From contig NZ_PGFD01000003.1 in the NCBI RefSeq assembly GCF_002797535.1, forward strand, positions 310,001 to 374,000: a stretch of DNA of 64,000 nucleotides, written 5' to 3'. This document shows, in pieces, positions 1 to 9,049 of the stretch. The position numbers and the translations under genes were made by a program. Positions within the stretch are counted from its first letter, which is position 1, and each line of letters opens with the position of its first letter. The DNA is from Chryseobacterium geocarposphaerae (GTDB taxonomy: Bacteria > Bacteroidota > Bacteroidia > Flavobacteriales > Weeksellaceae). The notes under the pieces are model-generated. The model was not told where the DNA came from and did not search any database. It worked only from the letters and a program-made list of their open reading frames with translations.

Positions 1-1
1 C

Positions 2-1294
2 AATTCCAATACCATTGAAGTTTGGTATACCAATGAATTAAAAATCCAAGGTGGACCTTCCACAATAGGACAAAATCTGGGATTTGTTTTAGAAATTGAA
101 AGAAATAAAAACTCTTTGATCACAGCAAATTCCATTAAAAAAGTAAAGAAAACTGATATTAACAATATTATTAAAAGTTCTATTACTTCCACAGATCAAT
201 TAGGATATAAAGACCTTCTCTGGAAAAGCAGGTTTACTACTTTAAAAGTTTTTGACAATGAAACCATCAATTTTTCTGACGCTTCAAAGTCTGATAAAAA
301 CATAAAACGATTTGCCAACGGAACCATTATTCTTAAAAAGATAAAGTTCCCAAAAATTACTGAAGGTGAAAATATTTTCGTTGAATTAAAACAACAGTCA
401 AACGGCGATGCCTACGACAGGACAGGAACCGTATTTTTTATTTCTCAGGATAAATCTCAATCTTTCTTTGACGGATTAGAGAAAGGAGCAAAAACACTTC
501 CTGTTTATGATAACGGCAATGGGAAACAATATTTCGGAGTCGTTGCTACTGAAAATTATAATCCCGCAGTTGAAATGATGAGATTTTTTACCGCTTTCGG
601 AATCAACAAATTCAATCATATTCAGTTAAAAGATAAAAACTGGCAGACTATCAGTCCTTATCGCCAGGATATTACAGATCTGAAACCTTCTTTATCGGAA
701 AAAGAGTTGTGGATCGGTACATTTATTGGAAATTATGACAAAGGAGGTCACAAAGTGAGTCTGGAAATCACCATTCACAAAAGCGATCAGACGGTTTATA
801 AAAACAATACGGTGATTCCTTTGTTTAATACTTTGAATATTATGGAAATGGCAGGACAGGATTATTCTACCATGTTCAATCAGGATAAAGGGCTATTTGT
901 AGAATTTACTTTGAAAAAAGATTTGAAAAATGCTCAGTTGAGATATATTACAACGGGGCATGGAGGTTGGGAAAACGGTGACGAATTTGTCCCTAAGACT
1001 AATTCCATTTTCCTTGACGGTAAAATGACCTATTCTTTTATACCGTGGAGATCAGATTGTGGCTCTTACCGACTCTACAATCCTGCATCAGGAAATTTTG
1101 CAGACGGGCTTTCGTCTTCAGATTTAAGCAGATCAAACTGGTGTCCGGGAACGGTTACCAATCCCAACTTTATTCCGCTTGGAGATTTAAAAGCCGGAAA
1201 ACATACCATTCAGGTAAAAATTCCACAGGGCCCCACAGAAGGAACCAGCTTTAGCTCATGGAATGTTTCAGGAGTTTTGTTAGGAAATGAATAA
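2..1294 (+). CDS. PNGase F-like peptide N-glycosidase, 5' end outside window
   Basis: The reading frame is open from the first bases, so the gene starts upstream and only its 3' part (about 430 codons) is visible; the internal TTG at 116 is not a credible start. The C-terminal half resembles the two-domain PNGase F family, which cleaves N-glycans from asparagine. By eye, the YDRTGTVFF stretch near nt 412-440 aligns with the WDRYANVYV segment carrying catalytic Asp60 of Elizabethkingia PNGase F, and GDEFVPKTN near nt 978-1004 aligns with the segment carrying Glu206. The late NWCPG motif is also shared. The position expected for Glu118 is not clearly acidic. Such enzymes are exported; the signal peptide would lie off-window. 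A hairpin follows the stop. Confidence 0.7.
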   Translation, partial: NSNTIEVWYTNELKIQGGPSTIGQNLGFVLEIERNKNSLITANSIKKVKKTDINNIIKSSITSTDQLGYKDLLWKSRFTTLKVFDNETINFSDASKSDKNIKRFANGTIILKKIKFPKITEGENIFVELKQQSNGDAYDRTGTVFFISQDKSQSFFDGLEKGAKTLPVYDNGNGKQYFGVVATENYNPAVEMMRFFTAFGINKFNHIQLKDKNWQTISPYRQDITDLKPSLSEKELWIGTFIGNYDKGGHKVSLEITIHKSDQTVYKNNTVIPLFNTLNIMEMAGQDYSTMFNQDKGLFVEFTLKKDLKNAQLRYITTGHGGWENGDEFVPKTNSIFLDGKMTYSFIPWRSDCGSYRLYNPASGNFADGLSSSDLSRSNWCPGTVTNPNFIPLGDLKAGKHTIQVKIPQGPTEGTSFSSWNVSGVLLGNE

Positions 1295-1299
1295 AAAAA

Positions 1300-1327
1300 C
1301 CTTCTTGCAGGAGTCCCTGCAAGAAGG
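1300..1327. terminator. Perfect 12-bp stem-loop after the PNGase F-like gene
   Basis: CCTTCTTGCAGG, loop AGTC, then CCTGCAAGAAGG. It lies 5 bp after the stop. A poly-A run precedes it, but no strong T run follows on the + strand, so termination or mRNA 3'-end protection are both possible. Confidence 0.6.
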
Positions 1328-1553
1328 TAAAAACACAAATGATGAAAAAAAATTATTTCGAAGAACAAATAAACAACAAAAAAATATTAAATTAATTATC
1401 ATAGATTAATTTTTTTTTAGTTTTTATTTCGTAAATATTAACAGCTTTCAATTAAAATTTTTCTTTAAAATAAAACAAAATTTTATTTACGTAGTAAATT
1501 TTAAATTTTTTAATTTAAAATTCAATAAAAAATAAATCAATTAAACTTTTTTA

Positions 1554-1585
1554 TTTGTTATTTTTAAACAACCCATTTACATTTG
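1554..1585 (+). promoter_or_regulatory. Bacteroidota-type promoter of asnB
   Basis: TTTG at 1554-1557, a 20-bp spacer and TACATTTG at 1578-1585 match the -33/-7 consensus TTTG-N19-TAnnTTTG. The asnB ATG is 22 bp downstream. The rest of the 1295-1607 gap is extremely AT-rich and shows no other gene. Confidence 0.7.
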
Positions 1586-1607
1586 TCACATATAAAAAAA
1601 ATTAAAA

Positions 1608-3281
1608 ATGTGTGGAATTGTATGCTTGTTTGATGCTAAACAAAAAACTGAAATTTTAAGGCCTCAGGTTCTGGAAATGTCTAAAAAAATCCGCCACAGA
1701 GGTCCTGACTGGAGCGGTGTATTTCAAAATGATAAAATAATTTTCTCTCACGAAAGATTAGCGATTGTAGATCCTACTTCCGGGAAACAGCCATTATTTA
1801 CTAAAGACGGAAAAGTTGTTTTAGCGGTAAACGGAGAAATTTATAATCATCAGGAATTGAAAAAAGAATTTCCTGATTATGAATTTCAAACCCAGTCAGA
1901 CTGCGAGGTTATACTGGCTCTGTATAGAAAATACGGGAAGGATTTCCTTGAAAAACTCAACGGAATTTTCGCGTTCTCTTTATACGATATCGAAAACGAC
2001 ATTTACCTTATTGCCAGAGATCATATGGGAATCTGCCCGTTGTATCACGGTTGGGATAAAAACGGAAGTTATTATGCCGCTTCAGAATTAAAAGCCCTGG
2101 AGGGCGTTTGTAAAACCATCGAAACTTTTCTTCCCGGACACTTTGTATACAGCCAAGACGGAGGTGACCTTCAACAATGGTACAAAAGAGATTGGGAAAG
2201 CTTTGATGCTGTAAAAGACAACGAAACTGATATTGCACAATTAAGAAAGGGACTTGAAGATGCGGTCCACAGACAATTGATGAGCGATGTTCCTTATGGA
2301 GTTCTACTTTCAGGGGGACTGGATTCTTCTGTAATCTCAGCAATTACTGCAAAATTTGCCCGACAAAGAATTGAAAGCGGAGATACGCAGGAAGCATGGT
2401 ATCCCAGATTACACAGTTTTGCAGTTGGCTTAGTGGGGTCTCCGGATTTAGCAGCAGCAAAAAAAGCTGCGGAACATATTGGTTCTGTTCATCACGAGGT
2501 AAACTTTACCATTCAGGAAGGTTTAGATGCTGTTCGCGATGTGATTTATCACCTAGAAACTTATGATGTTACCACGATAAGGGCATCAACTCCTATGTAT
2601 CTTCTGGCGAGGGTTATTAAATCTATGGGAATTAAAATGGTGCTTTCAGGAGAAGGTTCTGATGAGTTATTCGGCGGGTATTTATATTTTCATAAGGCTC
2701 CGAATGCAAAAGAATTCCACGATGAAACAGTAAGAAAATTGGGAAAACTTCACCTTTATGACTGCTTAAGAGCCAACAAAGCCTTAATGAGCTGGGGAAT
2801 TGAGGGTCGTGTTCCTTTTCTGGATAAAGAGTTTATGGATATTGCCATGACTATCAATCCTAAAGATAAAATGATTGATACAGCTGAAGGCAAAATTGAA
2901 AAATGGGTTCTAAGAAAGGCTTTTGAAGACATTCTTCCTGAATCGATTGTATGGAGACAAAAAGAACAGTTTTCTGATGGAGTGGGCTATTCCTGGATCG
3001 ACACCTTAAAAGCAGTTGCTGAAAAAGAAGTTTCTGACGAAATGATGATCAATGCAAAATTCAGATTTCCTTTAAACACTCCTCAGAATAAAGAGGAATA
3101 CCGTTACAGAACGATTTTTGAAGAGCATTTCCCGAGCGAAACAGCTGCCGCAACAGTACCATCTGTTCCATCAGTAGCTTGTTCCACTCCTGTTGCATTG
3201 GAATGGGATGAAGCATTCAAGAAAATGAACGATCCTAGCGGAAGGGCCGTAAAAGTACATGAAACATCCTATGACAACTGA
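1608..3281 (+). CDS. asnB: Asparagine synthase B (glutamine-hydrolysing)
   Basis: 557 residues, the usual AsnB length. The protein starts MCGIV, exposing Cys2 as the nucleophile of the N-terminal glutaminase domain (about residues 1-190). The C-terminal ATP-pyrophosphatase domain has the PP-loop LLSGGLDSS and the SGEGSDELFGGY motif. The C-terminus (PSVAC, ALEWDEAFKKMNDPSGRAV) closely follows E. coli AsnB. It makes asparagine from aspartate, ATP and glutamine in the cytoplasm. It is monocistronic, with a clear promoter upstream and a hairpin terminator downstream. The asparaginase gene that degrades its product lies about 22 kb away. Confidence 0.96.
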   Translation: MCGIVCLFDAKQKTEILRPQVLEMSKKIRHRGPDWSGVFQNDKIIFSHERLAIVDPTSGKQPLFTKDGKVVLAVNGEIYNHQELKKEFPDYEFQTQSDCEVILALYRKYGKDFLEKLNGIFAFSLYDIENDIYLIARDHMGICPLYHGWDKNGSYYAASELKALEGVCKTIETFLPGHFVYSQDGGDLQQWYKRDWESFDAVKDNETDIAQLRKGLEDAVHRQLMSDVPYGVLLSGGLDSSVISAITAKFARQRIESGDTQEAWYPRLHSFAVGLVGSPDLAAAKKAAEHIGSVHHEVNFTIQEGLDAVRDVIYHLETYDVTTIRASTPMYLLARVIKSMGIKMVLSGEGSDELFGGYLYFHKAPNAKEFHDETVRKLGKLHLYDCLRANKALMSWGIEGRVPFLDKEFMDIAMTINPKDKMIDTAEGKIEKWVLRKAFEDILPESIVWRQKEQFSDGVGYSWIDTLKAVAEKEVSDEMMINAKFRFPLNTPQNKEEYRYRTIFEEHFPSETAAATVPSVPSVACSTPVALEWDEAFKKMNDPSGRAVKVHETSYDN

Positions 3282-3364
3282 TGATGAGTTATAAGTTATT
3301 AAGTATGAGTTAAATTAACCTAATTTTTGACTTATAAATTTCAGCTTTAGCATAAAAATTTATC

Positions 3365-3393
3365 AATCCTGTAGCAATACAGGATTTTCTTTT
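3365..3393 (+). terminator. Rho-independent terminator after asnB
   Basis: AATCCTGTA, loop GCAA, TACAGGATT, then TTCTTTT. A 9-bp stem followed by a T-rich tract. Confidence 0.8.
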
Positions 3394-3457
3394 GAATTTA
3401 CGTTAATAATATTGTCAGATTTTAACCGTTAATCAAAAATAATATCTAATAAATAAT

Positions 3458-3465
3458 TATATTTG
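3458..3465 (+). promoter_or_regulatory. -7 box TATATTTG of the secreted-protein gene
   Basis: A perfect TAnnTTTG ends 27 bp before the ATG at 3493. No good TTTG sits at the right distance upstream. Its position makes the in-frame TTG at 3463 an unlikely start codon. Confidence 0.45.
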
Positions 3466-3492
3466 GAAATCGAAAAATTCAATTATAAGAAA

Positions 3493-4305
3493 ATGAAAAG
3501 AAACATTACTATCTTTTTTGCTTTATTATCCATGAGTTTTGCTTTTGGACAAGGTAAATTTGCCAAATATTTAAACTCAAAGAAACTTGCCTTAGCGTAC
3601 AAAACCGTAAAGGATAACGAAAAAGATGATTATTATCAACAATATTACTGGTTGGCAAAAGCTGAACAACTTAAAACATATCCACACCTTAAAGATGTAA
3701 AACCTGTAGTTTTATATGAGTTTGTAAAAAAAGTAAATCCTCAAAACCCGACTAAGAAACTGGATGCAAGAGGAAAGGAATTGAGAGCTACTGCAGAATT
3801 ATCTCTTAATCAATACTTCAAAAACAAAAATGTTGAGAACAATTCCGTATTGATGTACAATCTTGAAACTTATGTAGATCCTTCTCAAGGTGAATATTTT
3901 ACAAAAGTTGACCCTGAAAAGATCAAGGAACTAGTGCCGAAAGAATTATTTGCTTTTAATTCACTAAACAAAAAAACAAAGGAAGAGAAAACATACTACC
4001 TTTGGATCGATAAGAAAAAAGATGATTTCAATATTGTAGATATCATTCCTGATGAGAAAGAAGATAAAGCATTCTATACAAGACTAAGACAATATCTTCC
4101 AAATTATAAGTTTTCCAAATATGTTCCATCTGTAAAAAAAGGAACAAAAACGGATAAAACAGATGCAGATTATTATTACATCATGCCATTTGAGCAAAAT
4201 ACAGATAATATAGAGTACAAAACAAAAGATTTCAAAACTTTCATATTAAGCCAGTACAGAAAAGCGGGTGATGAATGGAAGGGAGTAGAAAAACCTAGAA
4301 AATAA
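3493..4305 (+). CDS. Secreted protein of unknown function
   Basis: 270 residues from the ATG at 3493. I prefer this start because it gives a textbook signal peptide (MKRN, hydrophobic stretch, cleavage after AFGQ) and because the upstream in-frame TTG overlaps the -7 box. The mature part is lysine- and tyrosine-rich and hydrophilic, with no motif I recognise and no membrane segment. Export to the periplasm or outer surface is the only inference I can support. It is monocistronic, with a perfect palindromic terminator after it. Confidence 0.75.
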   Translation: MKRNITIFFALLSMSFAFGQGKFAKYLNSKKLALAYKTVKDNEKDDYYQQYYWLAKAEQLKTYPHLKDVKPVVLYEFVKKVNPQNPTKKLDARGKELRATAELSLNQYFKNKNVENNSVLMYNLETYVDPSQGEYFTKVDPEKIKELVPKELFAFNSLNKKTKEEKTYYLWIDKKKDDFNIVDIIPDEKEDKAFYTRLRQYLPNYKFSKYVPSVKKGTKTDKTDADYYYIMPFEQNTDNIEYKTKDFKTFILSQYRKAGDEWKGVEKPRK

Positions 4306-4308
4306 ATT

Positions 4309-4345
4309 AAAAAGTCTTGTGAAATTTCACAAGACTTTTTAATTT
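4309..4345 (+). terminator. Long perfect palindromic terminator
   Basis: The 32-bp stretch 4309-4340 is a perfect inverted repeat (core GTCTTGTGAAATTTCACAAGAC) flanked by A and T runs, so it could work in both directions. Confidence 0.85.
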
Positions 4346-4466
4346 TATATAGATTTCTTTATCTAAGTAACTGATCATATCTCCTACCGTATTTTATCAG
4401 TATAGTAGATTTTCGCAGTACAAATAGCGGAAGCCCACAATTAAAGGGAAATCTAAATCTTAAAAA

Positions 4467-5870
4467 ATGTCAGACGTAATTTCACAGCCCAATTCAATTA
4501 AAAAAATTCTACCGTTGATTCTTGCTACCGCAATTTTCATGCAGATGCTTGACTCAACCATTTTAAATACATCTTTACCCTCCATTGCCAAAGACCTTCA
4601 GGAATCTCCGCTCAATATGCAGAATGCCATCATCAGCTATGTTTTGACACTGGCTGTTTTTATGCCTGCAAGCGGATTTTTGGCAGACAGATTCGGAACA
4701 AAAAAAGTTTTTATTTTCTCTCTAGTCCTTTTCAGCTTAGGTTCGTTATTTTGTGCTTTGTCGCAAAACCTCACCCACCTTGTTATTTCAAGGGTGATTC
4801 AGGGAGTCGGAGGAAGCCTTATGACGCCCGTTGGAAAATTAGCTTTAATTAAAACTTTCGATAAAAACGAATTATTAAAAGCGATGAACTTCGCTATTAT
4901 TCCGGCACTTATCGGGCCGGTTTTAGGACCTTTGGTTGGCGGATACATGGTAGATTACCTTTCATGGCACTGGATTTTTTTAATCAATATTCCTATTGGA
5001 GTTCTGGGAATTGTTTTAGGCCTTAAATTCATGCCTAACTATACTTCCAAAGATGTAGATTTTGATTTAAAAGGTTTTTTAATTTTTGCTGCAGCCTCTC
5101 TCCTGCTTTCCATTTCTCTGGAGCTTTTTGGTGATATGCAGAACACGACACCCGTTTTAGTTATTTTTATTCTAGGCTTTCTGTTCATGTATTATTATTA
5201 CAGACATGCAAAAAGAGACGAAAGTCCTATTTTTCCGCTGAATTTATTCCAGGTGAGAACTTTCCGTGTAGGAATTATTGGAAATCTGGCGACAAGATTA
5301 GGAATCAGTTCAGTTCCTCTACTATTGCCGTTAATGATACAGATCGCCTACAAGCAGTCGGCAGTAACTTCGGGATGGATCATTGCACCTATGGCTATCA
5401 CTGCCATATTCGGAAAATCTTACGTTATTAAAATTTTAGATAAATTCGGCTACAGACAAACCTTAATGACGAATACTTTTATCATCGGAACATTAATCTG
5501 TCTACTTGCCATTCCAGATATTAATACTTCCTTATATTGGTTTATTCCGATCATTTCAGTGTTAGGTTTTTTCAATTCTATTCAGTTCACTTCCATGAAT
5601 ACTATTTCCATTGCTGACCTGAGAAATTTCCAGACCAGCAGCGGAAATTCTTTATTATCTGTTAATCAACAGCTAGCCATCGGTTTTGGAATCGCTTTCG
5701 GATTAATTGTTCTGAAAATATTCGAAAATACAGACCTTATTAAAGGTGAAATTCACAATGCCTTTCGGTATACTTTTCTTACCGTGGGAATACTTACAAT
5801 TATTTCAGGATTTATTTTCCGGAGACTCCACATTTCAGATGGAAAAAACATGAAATCCAAAGAGGATTAA
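4467..5870 (+). CDS. MFS multidrug exporter, DHA2 family
   Basis: 467 residues, strongly hydrophobic throughout, close in length to E. coli MdtD. LDSTILNTSLPSIA (from residue 28) is the helix-1 signature of DHA2 (EmrB/QacA-type) proton-drug antiporters. GFLADRFGTKK (residues 70-80) is MFS motif A, and GPVLGPLVGGYMVDY is the antiporter motif C region. It is expected in the inner membrane, exporting small hydrophobic compounds. No membrane-fusion partner is next to it, so it probably acts alone. The substrate cannot be read from sequence. Confidence 0.88.
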   Translation: MSDVISQPNSIKKILPLILATAIFMQMLDSTILNTSLPSIAKDLQESPLNMQNAIISYVLTLAVFMPASGFLADRFGTKKVFIFSLVLFSLGSLFCALSQNLTHLVISRVIQGVGGSLMTPVGKLALIKTFDKNELLKAMNFAIIPALIGPVLGPLVGGYMVDYLSWHWIFLINIPIGVLGIVLGLKFMPNYTSKDVDFDLKGFLIFAAASLLLSISLELFGDMQNTTPVLVIFILGFLFMYYYYRHAKRDESPIFPLNLFQVRTFRVGIIGNLATRLGISSVPLLLPLMIQIAYKQSAVTSGWIIAPMAITAIFGKSYVIKILDKFGYRQTLMTNTFIIGTLICLLAIPDINTSLYWFIPIISVLGFFNSIQFTSMNTISIADLRNFQTSSGNSLLSVNQQLAIGFGIAFGLIVLKIFENTDLIKGEIHNAFRYTFLTVGILTIISGFIFRRLHISDGKNMKSKED

Positions 5871-5919
5871 CGCCTTACACTACTTACCACAGATCAATGC
5901 ATTTGATTGTTAACTATTC

Positions 5920-5927
5920 TACCTTTG
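5920..5927 (+). promoter_or_regulatory. -7 box TACCTTTG of the first pirin gene
   Basis: Exact TAnnTTTG, 20 bp before the ATG. A TTTG at 5902 is only 14 bp upstream, shorter than usual, so the -33 element is uncertain. Confidence 0.45.
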
Positions 5928-5947
5928 TTATATAAAAATACAATAAT

Positions 5948-6823
5948 ATGGCAACTAAAAAAGTAGAAATGGTAGTAGCTCCAAAACCAGCCCATTTTGT
6001 AGGCGACGGTTTTAGAGTTCATAATTTCATCCCCGGAGTAAACGGAATGGATATGAAAAGAATGGACCCTTTCATTATGCTTGATTATAATTCAAAATTT
6101 CATTTCAACGGAACTGAAACACCAAGAGGTGTAGGAGTACATCCACACAGAGGTTTTGAAACCGTAACTATAGCTTACCAAGGGAAAGTACAACACCACG
6201 ACAGTGCTGGTGGTGGCGGAATTATCGGCAAAGGAGATGTACAATGGATGACCGCAGCAAAAGGTGTTCTCCATAAAGAATATCATGAAACGGAATGGGC
6301 AAAAGAAGGCGGAATTTTTCAGATGGTTCAGCTTTGGGTCAATCTCCCTTCAACAGATAAAATGAGTGATCCGAAATATCAGTCCATTAAAAACTCTGAT
6401 ATGAAAAAAGTAGATCTTGGTGAAAATGGATTTGTAGAAATTATTGCCGGGACCTATCAAGATCAGCAAGGTCCTGCAACAACTTTCAGCCCGGTACATA
6501 TGATGAATGCCAAGCTGAAAAAAACAGGAAAAGCAGAGTTTAATTTTCCTGCAAACTTTAATACGGCAGCTTTAGTCATTGAAGGAAGCATTCTTGTAAA
6601 TGGTGAAGAAAAAGTTAAAACAGATCATTTGGCTTTGTTTAAAAACGAGGGAGAAAGCTTTACCATTGAAGCAACCGAAGATGCTGTAGTTTTAATCATA
6701 AGCGGACAGCCGCTGAATGAGCCTATTTATCCTCACGGTCCTTTTGTCATGAATTCCAGAGAGGAGATCATCCAGGCTTTTGAAGATTATAACTTAGGAA
6801 AATTCGGTTATCTGGCTGACTAA
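5948..6823 (+). CDS. Pirin family protein (first copy)
   Basis: 291 residues, bicupin fold expected. The N-terminal cupin carries HPHRGFETVTI, giving His65 and His67, then His109 and Glu111 in VLHKEYHE. These are the four metal ligands known in human pirin (His56, His58, His101, Glu103), so a metal site is likely intact. Family members include quercetin 2,3-dioxygenases and metal-dependent redox sensors; the activity here cannot be decided. It stands alone, 417 bp ahead of a second pirin that is clearly different in sequence, so the pair is not a recent duplication. Confidence 0.9.
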   Translation: MATKKVEMVVAPKPAHFVGDGFRVHNFIPGVNGMDMKRMDPFIMLDYNSKFHFNGTETPRGVGVHPHRGFETVTIAYQGKVQHHDSAGGGGIIGKGDVQWMTAAKGVLHKEYHETEWAKEGGIFQMVQLWVNLPSTDKMSDPKYQSIKNSDMKKVDLGENGFVEIIAGTYQDQQGPATTFSPVHMMNAKLKKTGKAEFNFPANFNTAALVIEGSILVNGEEKVKTDHLALFKNEGESFTIEATEDAVVLIISGQPLNEPIYPHGPFVMNSREEIIQAFEDYNLGKFGYLAD

Positions 6824-7240
6824 TAAGAATTAAACAAAACTTAAAATCGGTTTATCGCTTTTTTTCTTAACTTTATATGATAGCATTATAAGAATATGGT
6901 CATTCTGAAAAAAGTAAAATCCGTTCTTTATATTAAATGTTTATTTCAACCATTAAGAAGTATTAAGGTATTAAGTTAATTAAGAAAAAATCAAAGATTT
7001 TTTATGAGCAAAATACTGTAGTGAAAAGCTGCCTTATTATTCTAAAAATCTTAAAACCTCTTAATGGTTCTAATTCATAAAAATAAAATTTTATATAGCT
7101 AGGTAATTAAGGTTGAAATTAAATTCATTAAAGATCAGCTTCCAAGCGGATGCCAGAATAACAAAAAGCTTCAAGGCACCATAAACATTAGAAAAATCAC
7201 TACATTCGTTTAAACAAAATATAAAACCTCATTACACATC
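6824..7240. repeat. Gene-free gap with imperfect inverted repeat
   Basis: No convincing ORF in 417 bp. Arms AACCATTAAGAAGTATTAAG (6948-6967) and CTTAAAACCTCTTAATGGTT (7050-7069) are near reverse complements about 80 bp apart. The left arm continues into short ATTAAG iterations. This looks like an intergenic palindromic element. A near-match -7 box (TACATTCG, 7201-7208) before the second pirin may drive the operon that follows. Confidence 0.5.
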
Positions 7241-8143
7241 ATGTCAAACATAGGACTTATCATTGAAGAAAAATCAGCAGATATAGGAAACTTTTTAGTC
7301 GGAAGACTTTTGCCTTTCCGTGAGAAAAGAGCAGTCGGACCTTTCGTTTTTATCGATCATATGGGACCTTCGGAATTGAAAGATTATCAGAATCTTGATG
7401 TTCCTCCGCATCCTCATATAGGTTTATCCACATTAACTTACCTTCTTGAAGGATCTATTTTTCACAGGGACAGTATTGGAAGTGCTTTAGAAATAAAACC
7501 GGGAGCCGTAAACTGGATGACTGCCGGAAAAGGGGTTGTCCATTCAGAAAGAACTCCTGAATATTTAAGACATTCCGATAAAAAACTTCACGGTTTCCAG
7601 ATCTGGGTAGGACTACCAAAACATCTGGAACAGTCTGAGCCTACTTTTCATCATATTGAAGCTGATGAAATCCCGGTTTGGGAAGAAGACGGAATTCAGT
7701 ATAAATTGATTGCAGGAGAAGCGTTCGGAAGAAAATCCCCGGTTCCTGTTCACAGCAAGTTATTTTTTATTGAAATTAAAACAAAAGATGCCCAAAAAAT
7801 CAGCATCGGAAAAGATCTGTATGGAGAAGCGGCAATGTATGTTTTAGACGGAACTGTGACTACGGATGGAAATTCTTACGGTTCAAAGCAATTAATGATC
7901 GCTAAAGACACCAAACTATGTGAATTCGAGATGAGCGAAAACGGAACTGTTTATCTTTTCGGAGGAGAACCTTTTGGAGAAGAACGTTTTATATTCTGGA
8001 ATTTTGTAAATTCAGACAAGGAGGTCATAGATGAAGCAAAAGTAAACTGGCACGATCAAAACCACGAAGCTTTCCCTTTAGTTCCCGGAGATGAAGAAGA
8101 ATATGTGCCGCTTCCGAAAGCCATTTTAAATAGAAAGCCGTAA
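7241..8143 (+). CDS. Pirin family protein heading a redox/beta-lactamase operon
   Basis: 300 residues. Metal ligands His57 and His59 (PPHPHIG) and His101 and Glu103 (VVHSERT) fall at nearly the same positions as in human pirin. It is the first gene of a seven-gene unit with gaps of 11 bp or less, followed by a metallo-beta-lactamase, a flavin reductase, a K+ channel, a small Fe-S protein, an OsmC protein and an acetyltransferase. That company suggests a role in electrophile, quinone or redox stress, which is inference. A weak -7 match lies 33 bp upstream. Confidence 0.9.
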   Translation: MSNIGLIIEEKSADIGNFLVGRLLPFREKRAVGPFVFIDHMGPSELKDYQNLDVPPHPHIGLSTLTYLLEGSIFHRDSIGSALEIKPGAVNWMTAGKGVVHSERTPEYLRHSDKKLHGFQIWVGLPKHLEQSEPTFHHIEADEIPVWEEDGIQYKLIAGEAFGRKSPVPVHSKLFFIEIKTKDAQKISIGKDLYGEAAMYVLDGTVTTDGNSYGSKQLMIAKDTKLCEFEMSENGTVYLFGGEPFGEERFIFWNFVNSDKEVIDEAKVNWHDQNHEAFPLVPGDEEEYVPLPKAILNRKP

Positions 8144-8154
8144 TCCTGTACTTC

Positions 8155-9036
8155 ATGAAGATGAAAAAAATATTATTACTGCTCCTATTGGCATTGTCCT
8201 ATTTAAATAATGCCCAAACTGTGTCAGAGCCTAAAAACAACCCCGCAGAATGGTCGAAACGTTATGAACCTTTCAGGATTGCAGGAAATTTATATTACGT
8301 AGGAACTTATGATTTAGCATCTTATCTCATCGTTACAGATAAGGGAAATATTCTAATCAATACCGGTCTTGCAGACTCACTTCCAATCATAAAAGATAAT
8401 ATCAAACATCTTGGCTTTCGTTATAAAGACATCAAAATTCTGACATTAACACAAGCTCATTTTGATCATATGGGAGCAATGGCGGAAATTAAAAAAGAAA
8501 CAGGTGCAAAACTTTACGTAGACTCTAAAGATGCAGAAGAGCTGAAAAGCGGCGGGAAATCAGACTATGAATTAGGGAAATATGGAGTAACTTTCAAACC
8601 CGTACAACCAGATTTTCTTTTAAAAAATAATGATAAAATAAAGCTTGGAAATACGACGCTGACTTTACTTCATCATCCCGGACACACTAAAGGTTCCTGC
8701 AGCTTTTTATTTGAAACAAAAGATAAAGGTGAAACCTATAAAATTTTAATTGCAAATTTACCTTCAATAATTATTGACAGAAAGTTTTCCGATGTAAAGG
8801 ATTATCAACATATTCAAAAAGATTATGCGGAAACATTTCAGGCAATGAAGAATATTGATTTTAACTTATGGGTTGCTTCTCATGCAAGCCAGTTTGACCT
8901 TCATCAGAAAAGAAAAACAGGAGACCCGTATAATCCAAAATTATTTATGGATAAGGAAAACTACTTTAAAAGATTAAAAGATCTGGAAAATAATTATTTG
9001 GAAAAAGTAAAAGAAGATACAGCAAAAAAACAATAA
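8155..9036 (+). CDS. GOB-like subclass B3 metallo-beta-lactamase
   Basis: 293 residues with an N-terminal signal peptide (cleavage near NNAQ), so periplasmic. It matches my memory of Elizabethkingia GOB along its whole length: EPFRIAGNLYYVGTYDLASY, LTLLHHPGHTKGSCSF and WVASHASQFDLH. Zinc ligands are His102, Asp104 and His105 in QAHFDH, His177 and His243. The first ligand of most B3 enzymes is replaced by Gln100, the known GOB hallmark. GOB enzymes hydrolyse penicillins, cephalosporins and carbapenems. The ATG at 8155 has a second ATG two codons on. It sits 11 bp after the pirin gene and 13 bp before a flavin reductase, in a chromosomal operon without mobile-element signs. Confidence 0.93.
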   Translation: MKMKKILLLLLLALSYLNNAQTVSEPKNNPAEWSKRYEPFRIAGNLYYVGTYDLASYLIVTDKGNILINTGLADSLPIIKDNIKHLGFRYKDIKILTLTQAHFDHMGAMAEIKKETGAKLYVDSKDAEELKSGGKSDYELGKYGVTFKPVQPDFLLKNNDKIKLGNTTLTLLHHPGHTKGSCSFLFETKDKGETYKILIANLPSIIIDRKFSDVKDYQHIQKDYAETFQAMKNIDFNLWVASHASQFDLHQKRKTGDPYNPKLFMDKENYFKRLKDLENNYLEKVKEDTAKKQ

Positions 9037-9049
9037 AGAAACACGAGTA

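Noticed and set aside
116..1294. Start of the PNGase F-like gene at TTG 116
   Set aside because: The frame is open to the window edge and the upstream codons look coding, so this is an internal codon of a longer gene.
3463..3492. N-terminal extension of the secreted protein from TTG 3463
   Set aside because: It overlaps the -7 box and would bury the signal peptide.
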